The notes below the pieces were generated by a model. The model saw nothing but the letters and a program-made list of their open reading frames with translations, was not told the origin of the DNA and searched no databases. A stretch of DNA of 64,000 bases from Propionibacterium sp. oral taxon 192 str. F0372 (lineage in GTDB: Bacteria > Actinomycetota > Actinomycetes > Propionibacteriales > Propionibacteriaceae). The stretch lies in the NCBI RefSeq assembly GCF_000413315.1, contig NZ_KE340297.1, forward strand, positions 1,500,599-1,564,598, in the 5' to 3' direction. Shown one piece after another: positions 43,640 through 52,063 of this stretch (its first letter is position 1; every line of letters starts with the position of its first letter). Made by a program: the position numbers and the translations under genes.

Positions 43640-44036
43640 CAGCAATCGAGCAGGCATGAGCCCGTCCCCCGTTCTGCATCAGAACAGCCAATCGATTCGA
43701 AGGTCTCCAGCAGCCGCTGAGCGATGTCCTGGTAGAGCACGGGTTCGCCCACCGGCTCACCGATCGTGGCGGCATACTATCCATACGACGGTGCGCACTG
43801 ACAACGACCACCTACGTTGCTGTTGATTCCTGCTCAGATGGCACATGGCTGACTTACGCGAAGGTCATGGGTGAACTCACCGATACGGGGGTTGGCCCTG
43901 TTGCCAGAACGGGGAACTCGTTGGCGTCATGGACACCGACGATGCCGACGGCTTCTGGGCGCTGGCCCGCAGACCCGCTATGTGCGGATACCGACAACCT
44001 CGTGTTGCACCATGATTATCCGAAGGGATATGTGCA
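43640..44036. pseudogene. two unrecognised gene remnants
   Basis: On the minus strand 43640-43775 reads AATIGEPVGEPVLYQDIAQ and RLLETFESIG before a stop, coding-like but short. On the plus strand 43850-44036 reads YAKVMGELTDTG, shifts frame to LLPERGELVGVMDTDDADG, then shifts again to CADTDNLVLHHDYPKGYVQ and stops. I cannot name either family. The remaining parts of the 43370-44315 gap (43370-43639 and 44037-44315) hold no gene I can support apart from the leader of the next CDS. Confidence 0.35.
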
Positions 44037-44315
44037 GTGACCTCCGGGTCACTTTTGCCGATGCTGGGGGAGACCTGCGCAGTGCACGTTCGGGGGCGTC
44101 CCTGGCTTCTGCGGTGTCGTCTGTGCTGGTTGTGCGGCATGGTGAGAGGCCATGGTGACAGGCCACCCCCAACCGAACCCGGAAGCCGTCCTGCGACCCT
44201 CACGACCGGCCCGGCCTGCTCGTTACCATCAGAGCCAGGACGCGGTGCGTGACAGCTGGGATGAGAACAGTTCGTACCCCAGGGCGCCGCCCCACCACAA
44301 TCAGGAGGCCCAGCA

Positions 44316-45239
44316 ATGGAAGAGCAGAACCAGGACACCGAAGACCAAGCCGTGAACAGCGAAGACCAGACCAAGGCTGGTGAAGACCAGACCCAATGCA
44401 CCACAGGCACCGATCCGGTCGACACTCTTGAAGCGGTGTTGACATCCATCGCCCAGTTGCCAGGGGTGCGTATCAACCGGACAAATTTCCTCCGTCAGGT
44501 GCTGATCCCGCACTGTCCGGCGGATGTCGTTGAGAATGCGATCGCGCAGGGCCCGGAACGGGCAGGCGTCGATGCGGCACTGGTACGGCAGTTGGCCGAT
44601 GAGTCCATCGTCTTGGAAACCACGCGGGTGACGGCTCTCTCGACACTGTCGGGAATGCCAGGTGGCGCGGCTCTGGTGATGACCATCCCCGCTGATCTCG
44701 CACAGAACCTGGCCCACATCCTGCGCGTCGCCCAGAAACTCGCCTACCTTTACGGGTGGCCCGAGTTGTTCTCTGGTGAGGACGATTCCTTGGACGAAGG
44801 CACCAAGCGGGTGCTTGTGCTGTTCATCGGAGTCATGCTCGGTGTGAGTGGGGCTGCGGAGGCGGTGACTAGGATTTCCGCGATGATAGCCGTCCAAGCG
44901 GTTCTCCAGTTGCCACGCAAGGTGCTGTCCAATGGTTGGGTCTACATCATTGTCAAGAACGTGGCCATCCATGTGATGAGCAGGTACGTCAAGAAGAGTC
45001 TGCTGGCGAACGGGTTGGCTAAAGTCATTCCGGTGGTCGGTGGCATCGTGTCCGGAAGCCTCACCCTGGCAGGGTTCATGCCTATGTGCGGCCGTCTGCG
45101 GGACCACTTCGAGAAGGATAGGACGGCTGGTGCGCAGCAGCCCGACAGCCCCGGGGATGCCATTGATGCGGCGCAGGAGAACACCGAGTCGCTGGCAGAC
45201 GACACCGGACAGGAGAAACCGGACGATACCGGAAAGTGA
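44316..45239 (+). CDS. EcsC-like membrane-associated protein
   Basis: A 307-aa protein with acidic, Gln/Asp-rich ends (residues 1-30 and 270-307) and a hydrophobic helical core. GMPGGAALVMTIPADLAQNLAHILRVAQKLAYLYGWPELF is the recognisable signature; it resembles EcsC-family and loosely annotated bacteriochlorophyll 4-vinyl-reductase-like proteins in Gram-positives, whose function is unknown. Glycine-rich helices near residues 175 and 235 may enter the membrane. CAGGAGG precedes the ATG. An inverted repeat follows the stop. Confidence 0.5.
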   Translation: MEEQNQDTEDQAVNSEDQTKAGEDQTQCTTGTDPVDTLEAVLTSIAQLPGVRINRTNFLRQVLIPHCPADVVENAIAQGPERAGVDAALVRQLADESIVLETTRVTALSTLSGMPGGAALVMTIPADLAQNLAHILRVAQKLAYLYGWPELFSGEDDSLDEGTKRVLVLFIGVMLGVSGAAEAVTRISAMIAVQAVLQLPRKVLSNGWVYIIVKNVAIHVMSRYVKKSLLANGLAKVIPVVGGIVSGSLTLAGFMPMCGRLRDHFEKDRTAGAQQPDSPGDAIDAAQENTESLADDTGQEKPDDTGK

Positions 45240-45294
45240 GCCCCGGATGCCCGGGTCTGCACACCGCTGCGTTACGGCATGAGCGGCGGGCACG

Positions 45295-45333
45295 GCGGTC
45301 ACTTCCCGCTTGATTTTCTTGGGAAGTGACCGC
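45295..45333. terminator. inverted repeat after the EcsC-like gene
   Basis: GCGGTCACTTCCC and GGGAAGTGACCGC are perfect 13-bp arms around a 13-nt loop, 56 bp after the stop. The following TTGATCC has no strong T-run. The rest of 45240-45535 shows nothing else. Confidence 0.55.
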
Positions 45334-45535
45334 TTGATCCTGATGCGATGACTACTTTTTCTCCATGAAGATGAGATTGAATTGGTACTGAATACCGCAG
45401 GTGGCACTCCTATCCGCCCGCGATGGGCAGGTGGCAGGATGCCTGGCTAGCGGTGCTGGGCAAAGGTGTTCCAGGGTCTTTACCACCACGGTGACGCGAC
45501 CTCGGTGAAGAGATGCTTTCTCGTTCACCTATTTC

Positions 45536-46750
45536 TCACTTAACCCAGTCGATCTCCTGTGTGCCGTCGATGTCGATGCGCGCCCGGTACTGGCCGGTGA
45601 CATCAAGGTGGACCACCAGTTCGTGCTGCTCCCCGCATACCACGTAGCAGAGAGTGGTATTGGTCTTGTCGCGGATCTCAATGCGGGCATCGAAGAGCCA
45701 GGAGTTGCGTCGCCGCAACCCGATGAGATCTTGGTGCAACCGGTACAGCCACCAGCCGCCGGGGTGGAGTTGGGCGGGTCCATCGGGCAGTTCAGGACGG
45801 ATCTCGTCGTCGGCAGCGAGCCCTTCTCCCTTCGCACCACGGAATCCTTGCTCATCGCCGTAGTAGATGCTCGGCATCCCAGGAAGAGTGCACAAGATGA
45901 TGGCCGCCAGTCCAGCGCCGGCGTCGCCCACTTGGGTGGCGACCCTGGTGACGTCGTGATTGCCGACGAAGGTCTGCATGTAGGTTTCCTGGCAGAATCC
46001 GTCGTGGCGTTCCAGTGCCCACGCCAACTCCCACATGTTCCGGTCGTTGATGCTGCTCCAAATCGCCTTCCAGGCCTCGTAGGCAGTGACCGCGTCCAAG
46101 GTTCCGGCTGTGGCGATCTCCCCGTAGTCGCCGTGGATTACCTCACCGAGGAAGAAGGCCTGCGGATGAGTTGTTCGTACCCGGCCCAGAACATCGGTCC
46201 AGAACTGTGGCGGGACGGCGTAGGCAACATCAAGGCGCCATCCGTCTGCACCGCGGTCGAGCCAGTGGTTCATCACCTCAACCACCAGATCGGCGACCCG
46301 TGGATCGCAGTGGTCCAATTCGGCCAGATCGCTGTGGCCCTCCCAGCCGCGGGGCTGCCCCTCTTCAATATGGACCATCCCATTCCCGGCGAGGGCCCCG
46401 CTAACGAGCTCATGACCGACTCCGAGGTGGTTGAACACCCCGTCGAGCATGATCTGTAGGCCTTTGCTGTGGGCAGTGGTGACGAAATGCTCCCAGTCCT
46501 GTTCGTCACCCAGTCTGGGGTCGAGCTGGAAATGATCGAGGGTGTCGTAACCGTGGCTCGTCGAGGCGAATACCGGGCCCAGCAGTAGCCCATTGCATCC
46601 CAGGTCAATGACGTAGTCGAGCCAGCCTTCCAGTTTCGCCAAGCGGTGCCCCGTCCAGTTCTTCCGGTTCTCGTCGGTGGGGCGGATCGGCGCTCCGCAG
46701 GCTCCCAGCGGATAGACGTGCCACCAGATGGCATGGGTGGGATCGATCAT
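45536..46750 (-). CDS. GH13 alpha-amylase-family glycosidase
   Basis: A 404-aa cytoplasmic glucosidase/amylase. Conserved regions: I DGVFNH, II GWRLDVAYA (nucleophile Asp near residue 179), III FFLGEVI (acid/base Glu near 208) and IV FVGNHD. It is shorter than most amylases, with a small C-terminal beta domain and no signal peptide, so it likely processes internal or imported alpha-glucans. ATG 46750 follows TAGGAG; a GTG codon just before it is also in frame. The divergent TetR gene and a dyad over its -10 box suggest control. Confidence 0.88.
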   Translation of the reverse strand: MIDPTHAIWWHVYPLGACGAPIRPTDENRKNWTGHRLAKLEGWLDYVIDLGCNGLLLGPVFASTSHGYDTLDHFQLDPRLGDEQDWEHFVTTAHSKGLQIMLDGVFNHLGVGHELVSGALAGNGMVHIEEGQPRGWEGHSDLAELDHCDPRVADLVVEVMNHWLDRGADGWRLDVAYAVPPQFWTDVLGRVRTTHPQAFFLGEVIHGDYGEIATAGTLDAVTAYEAWKAIWSSINDRNMWELAWALERHDGFCQETYMQTFVGNHDVTRVATQVGDAGAGLAAIILCTLPGMPSIYYGDEQGFRGAKGEGLAADDEIRPELPDGPAQLHPGGWWLYRLHQDLIGLRRRNSWLFDARIEIRDKTNTTLCYVVCGEQHELVVHLDVTGQYRARIDIDGTQEIDWVK

Positions 46751-46780
46751 CACGGCTCCTATTGAGTGAGACTCAGCAAC

Positions 46781-46809
46781 ACTGTTGACTATAGCTCAAC
46801 AGTTACGAT
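46781..46809. promoter_or_regulatory. TetR operator over divergent promoters
   Basis: ACTGTTGA-CTATAGC-TCAACAGT (46781-46803) is a perfect 8-bp-arm dyad. It contains TATAGT on the minus strand (46793-46788), the amylase -10 box. On the plus strand TACGAT (46804-46809) is 6 nt from GTG 46816, the TetR start. Confidence 0.65.
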
Positions 46810-46815
46810 GAGTGG

Positions 46816-47439
46816 GTGGCGAAGGAAAGATCGGAGCAACGGACCGGTGGTGGTCAACGACGGATGGACGTCGAGGAACGCAAGGCACTGATCCTGAATG
46901 CGGCCCGTGAGCTGTACGCAAGGGCCGCCTATTCCCAGGTGTCAACCACCGAGATCTCCCGGGCATCCGGCAGCTCACAGGCCTTGGTGTTCCACTATTT
47001 TGGCACCAAGGCCGATCTGTTTGCAGCCGTCGTCGGCAGCGCTATCGAAGACTTACGTTCCGCTCAGTCGGCTGTCGATGCCGACCTGCCCGACGGGGTG
47101 CCAGTGCGCGATCGGGTACGTGCTTCCATTGAGGTGTATCTCGATCACATCGCACGCCATCCGGTCAGCTGGGCCGCGCCATTGCGTGGTGGCACCGAGC
47201 CCGAAGAGGCCCAGAAGGTGCGGGCCGCTGCACGTGCAGAGTACGTCGGGCGGCTGGGCTCGTTGCTCGGGGTCAGCGGCTGGCCCCGTCACGTGTATGC
47301 CTTGTGGGGCTATTTCGGGTTTCTCGACCAGGCATGCCTACACTGGGTTGAGCAGGGCTGTCTCGACGATGAACGCCAGCCCCTCATCGAATCTGCACTC
47401 GGCGCTCTCGAAGGAGCGTTGGGTGACTGGCAAACCTGA
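46816..47439 (+). CDS. TetR-family transcriptional regulator
   Basis: A 207-aa repressor: LILNAARELYARAAYSQVSTTEISRASGSSQALVFHYFGTKADLFAAV is the complete TetR DNA-binding module, followed by an all-helical ligand domain. Inducer unknown; the divergent amylase suggests a link to carbohydrate use. Leaderless GTG start 6 nt after TACGAT. Confidence 0.87.
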   Translation: MAKERSEQRTGGGQRRMDVEERKALILNAARELYARAAYSQVSTTEISRASGSSQALVFHYFGTKADLFAAVVGSAIEDLRSAQSAVDADLPDGVPVRDRVRASIEVYLDHIARHPVSWAAPLRGGTEPEEAQKVRAAARAEYVGRLGSLLGVSGWPRHVYALWGYFGFLDQACLHWVEQGCLDDERQPLIESALGALEGALGDWQT

Positions 47440-47540
47440 ACTGGTTCTCGCGCCCAAGCCAGCGTGACCATTCGAAGTCTGAAAACACGGTACGAGGCAG
47501 TCACGTCATTGATCAGAATGTCACGGCGGGTGCAGGTTCC

Positions 47541-48395
47541 TCAGGCGGGCACGAGGTCAACGATGAGGATCTCGGGCGGGTTGAACAGCCTCGGGATCGA
47601 CGTCGATTCCCTGGAAAGCCCTCTGCTGATGATGAGTTCACGTCCGCCACCAAGGTCATGTATTCCTCTGGAAAGTTTTGGGAAGAACCCCTGATTGGGT
47701 GCGTAGAGGCCATTGGGCAGCAGTCCCGGGATACGCCACTGCCCGCCGTGGGCATGCCCGGAGAAGATCACGTCGACGTCGAGACTCTTGTACAGGTCGG
47801 TGCGTTCGGGGCGATGAGACAACAGCAACCTGGGAGTTTCGCTGGATACCGTGCGCAGTCGTTCGGCCTGGTCGTCGAAGCTGTTACCGGTCTGCGGGTC
47901 GTAGATGTCGGCGTCGGGGTCGTCGATGCCAGATACCAGCAGCGGTTGACCGTTGACATCGACCTCCTCGGTGTCCCCGGCCAGCACGTGGATACCCATG
48001 CCGGAGAGCTCCTTCTTGACTTCCCTGGCTCGTCCTGACCAGTACTCGTGGTTGCCTGCTACGTAAAAGGTCGGTGCGATCTCGGGCATGTGCCGAACCG
48101 TGTCTAGGCCGCGCTCGTAGGAGAGGTCGTCGTCGACGATATCTCCCACAAGGGTGATGACATCGGGGTTCTCGGCTCGCACCATGTTGGCGATCTGTTG
48201 TTGATCGTCGTCGTATCGGCAGGAGTGGGTATCGGCGATAACGGCGACACGGATTGGGGACTGCACACCGGCGACACCGAGCTGGTACCGGGTGATGATG
48301 ATGTCGTTGCGCAGACCAGCCACGAAGAAACCAACTGTTACGGCGACCAGCAATAGCACTACGGCGACGATCCGCCGTCCACGACGAGAACTCAC
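47541..48395 (-). CDS. membrane-anchored metallophosphoesterase
   Basis: A 284-aa calcineurin-like phosphoesterase with an N-terminal membrane anchor (IVAVVLLLVAVTVGFFVAG) and the full metal motif set: ADTHS, LVGDIVDDD, AGNHEYW, LSHRPERTD and SGHAHGGQWR. The pattern resembles YkuE-type lipid/phosphoester hydrolases; the catalytic part should face outside. Start: GTG 48395, 7 nt from TAACAT, preferred over ATG 48404, which would lie inside that box. Confidence 0.85.
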   Translation of the reverse strand: MSSRRGRRIVAVVLLLVAVTVGFFVAGLRNDIIITRYQLGVAGVQSPIRVAVIADTHSCRYDDDQQQIANMVRAENPDVITLVGDIVDDDLSYERGLDTVRHMPEIAPTFYVAGNHEYWSGRAREVKKELSGMGIHVLAGDTEEVDVNGQPLLVSGIDDPDADIYDPQTGNSFDDQAERLRTVSSETPRLLLSHRPERTDLYKSLDVDVIFSGHAHGGQWRIPGLLPNGLYAPNQGFFPKLSRGIHDLGGGRELIISRGLSRESTSIPRLFNPPEILIVDLVPA

Positions 48396-48402
48396 GCATG
48401 GC

Positions 48403-48408
48403 ATGTTA
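48403..48408 (-). promoter_or_regulatory. -10 box of the metallophosphoesterase gene, leaderless
   Basis: TAACAT on the minus strand, followed by 7 nt and GTG 48395. No ribosome site. Confidence 0.4.
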
Positions 48409-48611
48409 TGCGTGTCGCGGGTATTGGCGGATTTCGTGGCGACCGGGCATGAAATTCACCTGACCAGGACCAGATGATGTTGTCATGGCCGGGCTAAGCC
48501 ACCACCTGCATCACCTCAGCACACGAGTCGCCATGCACGGCGCAGGGTAGGCCACGGCGTTTGGGACGTGCCCTGATTGTGCGGCTGGGTGCATTGTGTG
48601 CTGGCGGTGGG

Positions 48612-49262
48612 TCATCGTGTCCTGGGACGCTTCACCGCAGGCCGGTAGGCAGAGACCGTCGTCTCCCCGTCGAGCCAGAAGCGCCACGGGAAATGCCGGG
48701 CGTCCCCGCCCGGTCCGGCCACTCCGGTCCGTGGCCCGCTACGCAGCTGCTGCAGCTTTGGTGCCTCTCCGGGTTCGGGAAGCACCAGGCGCAGCCGGTC
48801 CCCTTCACTACCAAGCCGGATCCCATCGTCGCTCCTGGTCAATCCCAAGGCCGCACACAACCTGGCGGGTCCCCTTGCCAGATCGCGGTCCGCGCGTGCT
48901 GCGGGTCGGCGGGTCCGGGCAAGGTCCAGTCCTTTGATCACCTCTCCGCCACGCAGCAGGACTGCTCCTGCTCTGTCTTCTGGCCAACAGACGAGGTTGA
49001 CACAGTGGTGCATGCCATAGGTGAAATAGACATAGACGGTACCAGCGGTCTCGAACATACTGGCATTGCGCGCCGTTCTGCCACGGAAGGCGTGGGAACC
49101 GGGATCTGACTCGCCACGGTAGGCCTCGACTTCGGTCAGACGGATGGTGACGTCCTTCCCATCACGAGACCGGCTGGTGATCGTCGCGCCAAGCAACCGC
49201 GGGGCAACCTCGACAGGATCACTGCAGAGCAGGGCAGCGGCGGGCACTTTGTCTGTGGACAC
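48612..49262 (-). CDS. 3-methyladenine DNA glycosylase (AAG/MPG family)
   Basis: A 216-aa base-excision repair enzyme removing alkylated purines. Family marks: VEAYRGESDPGSHAFRGRTARNASMF near residue 46 (active-site Glu and Arg) and VYVYFTYGMHHCVNLV near 78 with intercalating Tyr, then ARGPARLCAALGLT. The GTG start is the only one giving the usual N-terminus; no ribosome site is seen. Single gene. Confidence 0.9.
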   Translation of the reverse strand: MSTDKVPAAALLCSDPVEVAPRLLGATITSRSRDGKDVTIRLTEVEAYRGESDPGSHAFRGRTARNASMFETAGTVYVYFTYGMHHCVNLVCWPEDRAGAVLLRGGEVIKGLDLARTRRPAARADRDLARGPARLCAALGLTRSDDGIRLGSEGDRLRLVLPEPGEAPKLQQLRSGPRTGVAGPGGDARHFPWRFWLDGETTVSAYRPAVKRPRTR

Positions 49263-49316
49263 CTCTCAAGGATTACACCGGTGGAACGCAACTTGTGAAC
49301 AACTCGCTCGGGTGAC

Positions 49317-50074
49317 CTACTCACAGGCCGAGAATCGTTGAACAACCTTGGGGATTCGCTCAGCCAGCCATTTCCGGTGTTCGGGAAGTACCTTCAGCAG
49401 GTCGCTGACCTGCTCCCAGGCCTCGGGGAGGCAAGCAGCCACCGCATCGACGGCCTCCCGGGTGGCGTCTACCGGGGCGCCCACGCGCTGGGCCAAACGG
49501 TAGAACGAATGAGGACCAATAGACTCGAAGCGCCTGGAATGACAAAGTTTCAGGCCAAAATCTTCCATCTCTATGAGGCGATGAGGTGCGGTGGACACTA
49601 AATCGTAGGCGGGCGAAATCACCGGGCGCCGGGGGTTCCGATAGATCAGGGAGATGTTCTTCAGATGCATGTCACCGTTGCCGATGACAAAACTGAAAAA
49701 TAATCTCCATATAAACTCCAGGTAGGAGTCCAGATCTTGGCGACGGAAGACGAGGGCGGCCGCTGTCTCGAACGAACCCTCGTACTTGCGCTCCGGGTAG
49801 AAGTCGCGAACCTGAGCAAGGTCCTCCATATGGATGCGTCGCGCGCCATCCACTCTCTGAGCCTGCCTTCCGGCAGCAGATTCGAGAACCAAGGCGGTAG
49901 ACGCAGGGCAGATGATACTTGCTTGTCGGGGTAATTCTCGAACCGCAGTCCCAGCACCGGTCGGTCCGGATCCTCCCAGTAGTCCTCCTGCCACTCCAGC
50001 CACGTGTAGTCCCCTCGGGCAAACAGGTGGGCCACCGTCTGGCCTTGGAGGTTGACACGGAATGCCTCGGTCAT
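49317..50074 (-). pseudogene. HipA-family kinase with internal deletion and frameshift
   Basis: The N-terminal piece (from ATG 50074: EAFRVNLQGQTVAHLFA, then LPPWFSNLLPEGRLREWMARD) is HipA-like. It then runs into another frame that starts at RRIHMEDLAQV and carries the kinase C-lobe: FVIGNGDMHLKN (catalytic Asp and metal Asn) and ISPAYDLV. About 150-200 residues expected between them, including the glycine-rich ATP loop and the phosphate lysine, are missing at about 49820-49840. The kinase cannot be active. The start overlaps the DUF262 stop by one base, so it is the second gene of that operon; no HipB gene is present. Confidence 0.8.
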
Positions 50075-51747
50075 CAGTGGTCCTCCTGCGGCGGTTCTGG
50101 CTCTTGCGAGTAGTCATCAAGGTTCAGGGAATCCAACGGTGGGGAGTCATCCAGGCCCTGGCCCGTCTTCAGGGTCAAGAAGTCGTCAATCGCCTTCTGC
50201 AGCTTGGCTTCCCGTGCGTACACCATCTCGCTCGGATCGCCGAGTTCACCGAACAGGTGAGACTCTCGCACAATCGGATCCCAGTTCTCTGGAGTCTGGA
50301 CCACTTCCAAAGGGATGCCCGGCATCAGCGCCCGATTCGCTAGCGAGTTGCTGAGTTGCTCCGGCAGCTTCCCGTGCGGAAAAACCTCGGGGCAGGCAGG
50401 CCGAGGAGTGGAGTTCCTGCCGATCTCTTGGGAAAGATCGTCTCCCGAGAAGGCTTCCTTCGTGTCGGGAGACAGGGGCCTTTGGGCCCACAGAGCACAC
50501 AGCATGACGTGTCCCGAAGCCCGGTTGGTTCTGAAACTATTTGCCTGAGGAAAGGACAATGGCTTGTCGCTGACAGAATCTAAAAGCCGCTGTACTGAAG
50601 CATCCTCTTCACCTGCCCGAATGTATGCGGCCAAGATTCGCACCGCATTCGTGGTGCCGCCGGTGAGAACCGGGCCGATTACCGCCGCGCGCCAGTACCA
50701 GCGTCTCAGTAGCTCCAGATTTCTGGGTGATGGTTTGGGGAAGAGCGCGAAAAAGCGGCTGAGAACGACCAGCAAGAAACGGTAGGCCAGAAAAGTGAAA
50801 TGCGGAACCCCTGATTTTTTCAGAAAATTGATGGTCGCTTCTAGGGAGTCGAAGGTCGCATCATAGGCCTGCTCTTTGGTCTCGTGGGGGAAGTCAGACC
50901 TGCTGATTCGCTCCTTGGTGAATTCCTGGTGGAGATCCCGGTAGGCATCCGATCCTCTGCGTGCGAGGAAGGCTTGAAGGATCGTTTCGGCATCGATGCT
51001 TCCCCAGGACAGTTCGGTCTCAACTTGTTCTTGAATTGATGCTAAAGTGGTGCCCTGATTGGCTACGGAGAATAGGCCGTGAAACGCTTCCGCCCGGGTC
51101 AGGCGCTTTCCGGTGTTATTCATACGGTCGTAGATCTCGCGCAGCATCTGTTCATTCTGCGAGCGGACCAGGTAGGCGGGGACATCGAACTCCCGGAGGC
51201 GCTGCGTGGCGGCGTTGATGTCGTAGATCCGATCGGCATAGGCGGGATGCTCGCTTGCCCAGCGCAGCAGACGTGGTAGATCGAACAAAACCGGCAGGGG
51301 GATGACGTGGTCATCCGATTCGCGACTCTTCTTAGCGCGAACTCGGAGAGGCTCGGAGCGTAGATCGTAGACGAGCGCAAAATCACCATTGAGACCATGA
51401 ACGGGGTCGAACACGTTGAGGAATGTGGTGAGTCGTTGCTGTCCGTCGACGACATATGAGGCATCGGTCATCTCTTGTGCATCAATGGTGACATTGCCAA
51501 GCCGGATGCGCTCGGCGGGCGCAGGACGTACCCAGAACAGGAGGCTGCCGATGGGGAAACCCCGCAGTACGCTGTCGATCAGTGCCACCGCATCGGGGGT
51601 GTGCCAGCGCAGGCCGCGTTGGAAGTGCGGGATTCGCACGGATCCCTCGCGAACCGCTGCGACTAATTTTGCCAACGGATACGTCTGTGCGCTTGGCTCG
51701 GTGAGCAGGCTGGGGCGCGTTTCAGCAGTCGGCATCATCTCATTCAT
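50074..51747 (-). CDS. DUF262 (GmrSD N-domain-type) protein
   Basis: A 557-aa protein. The DUF262 nucleotide-binding motifs are clear: VRIPHFQRGLRWHT near residue 37, FPIGSLLFW near 64 and SYVVDGQQRLTTFL near 95. GmrSD-type enzymes carry a C-terminal HNH (DUF1524) domain; here the corresponding region (about 450-530) has the LSNSLANRALMPG turn but not the usual EHIxP histidine, so nuclease activity is doubtful. GAAGGGGAAG precedes the ATG. It is coupled to the HipA-like gene. Known relatives act in phage defence, which suggests but does not prove a defence role. Confidence 0.75.
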   Translation of the reverse strand: MNEMMPTAETRPSLLTEPSAQTYPLAKLVAAVREGSVRIPHFQRGLRWHTPDAVALIDSVLRGFPIGSLLFWVRPAPAERIRLGNVTIDAQEMTDASYVVDGQQRLTTFLNVFDPVHGLNGDFALVYDLRSEPLRVRAKKSRESDDHVIPLPVLFDLPRLLRWASEHPAYADRIYDINAATQRLREFDVPAYLVRSQNEQMLREIYDRMNNTGKRLTRAEAFHGLFSVANQGTTLASIQEQVETELSWGSIDAETILQAFLARRGSDAYRDLHQEFTKERISRSDFPHETKEQAYDATFDSLEATINFLKKSGVPHFTFLAYRFLLVVLSRFFALFPKPSPRNLELLRRWYWRAAVIGPVLTGGTTNAVRILAAYIRAGEEDASVQRLLDSVSDKPLSFPQANSFRTNRASGHVMLCALWAQRPLSPDTKEAFSGDDLSQEIGRNSTPRPACPEVFPHGKLPEQLSNSLANRALMPGIPLEVVQTPENWDPIVRESHLFGELGDPSEMVYAREAKLQKAIDDFLTLKTGQGLDDSPPLDSLNLDDYSQEPEPPQEDH

Positions 51748-52063
51748 ACTTCCCCTTCGAGCATTCTGGTAGAAAAATCAAAGCCACTGCTCACTCAAAT
51801 GATCGTGATGCAGCCGTGAGAGGCATTCCCATGGTGAATCACCACTATTGTGCAACCCGTTCGTGCAGCGGATCAGCCTCATCAGTCGGATACTGTGACG
51901 TCGGCTGCTTCCACGACCATGCACAAATTTCTAGTACATTGAGGTTCGTCAGTAGGGACTGCTGGGTACCAGGAAGAAATACAGGGACGATGTTCGTCCT
52001 GACGGTCACCGAGTGGGTAACCGTCAGGACGACTTTTTCGCTCGAGTGCGGGGCTTAGCTGCG
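51748..52063. other. intergenic region with an oriented terminator-like hairpin
   Basis: This 316-bp gap is AT-richer than its neighbours. CGTCCTGACGGTCACC (51995-52010) and GGTAACCGTCAGGACG (52016-52031) form a 16-bp stem with one mismatch, followed on the plus strand by GACTTTTT. That orientation does not serve the subtilase, which is on the minus strand; it could end a plus-strand small RNA or block antisense reading. TACATT at 51935 is a possible -10 box. No gene seen. Confidence 0.55.
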
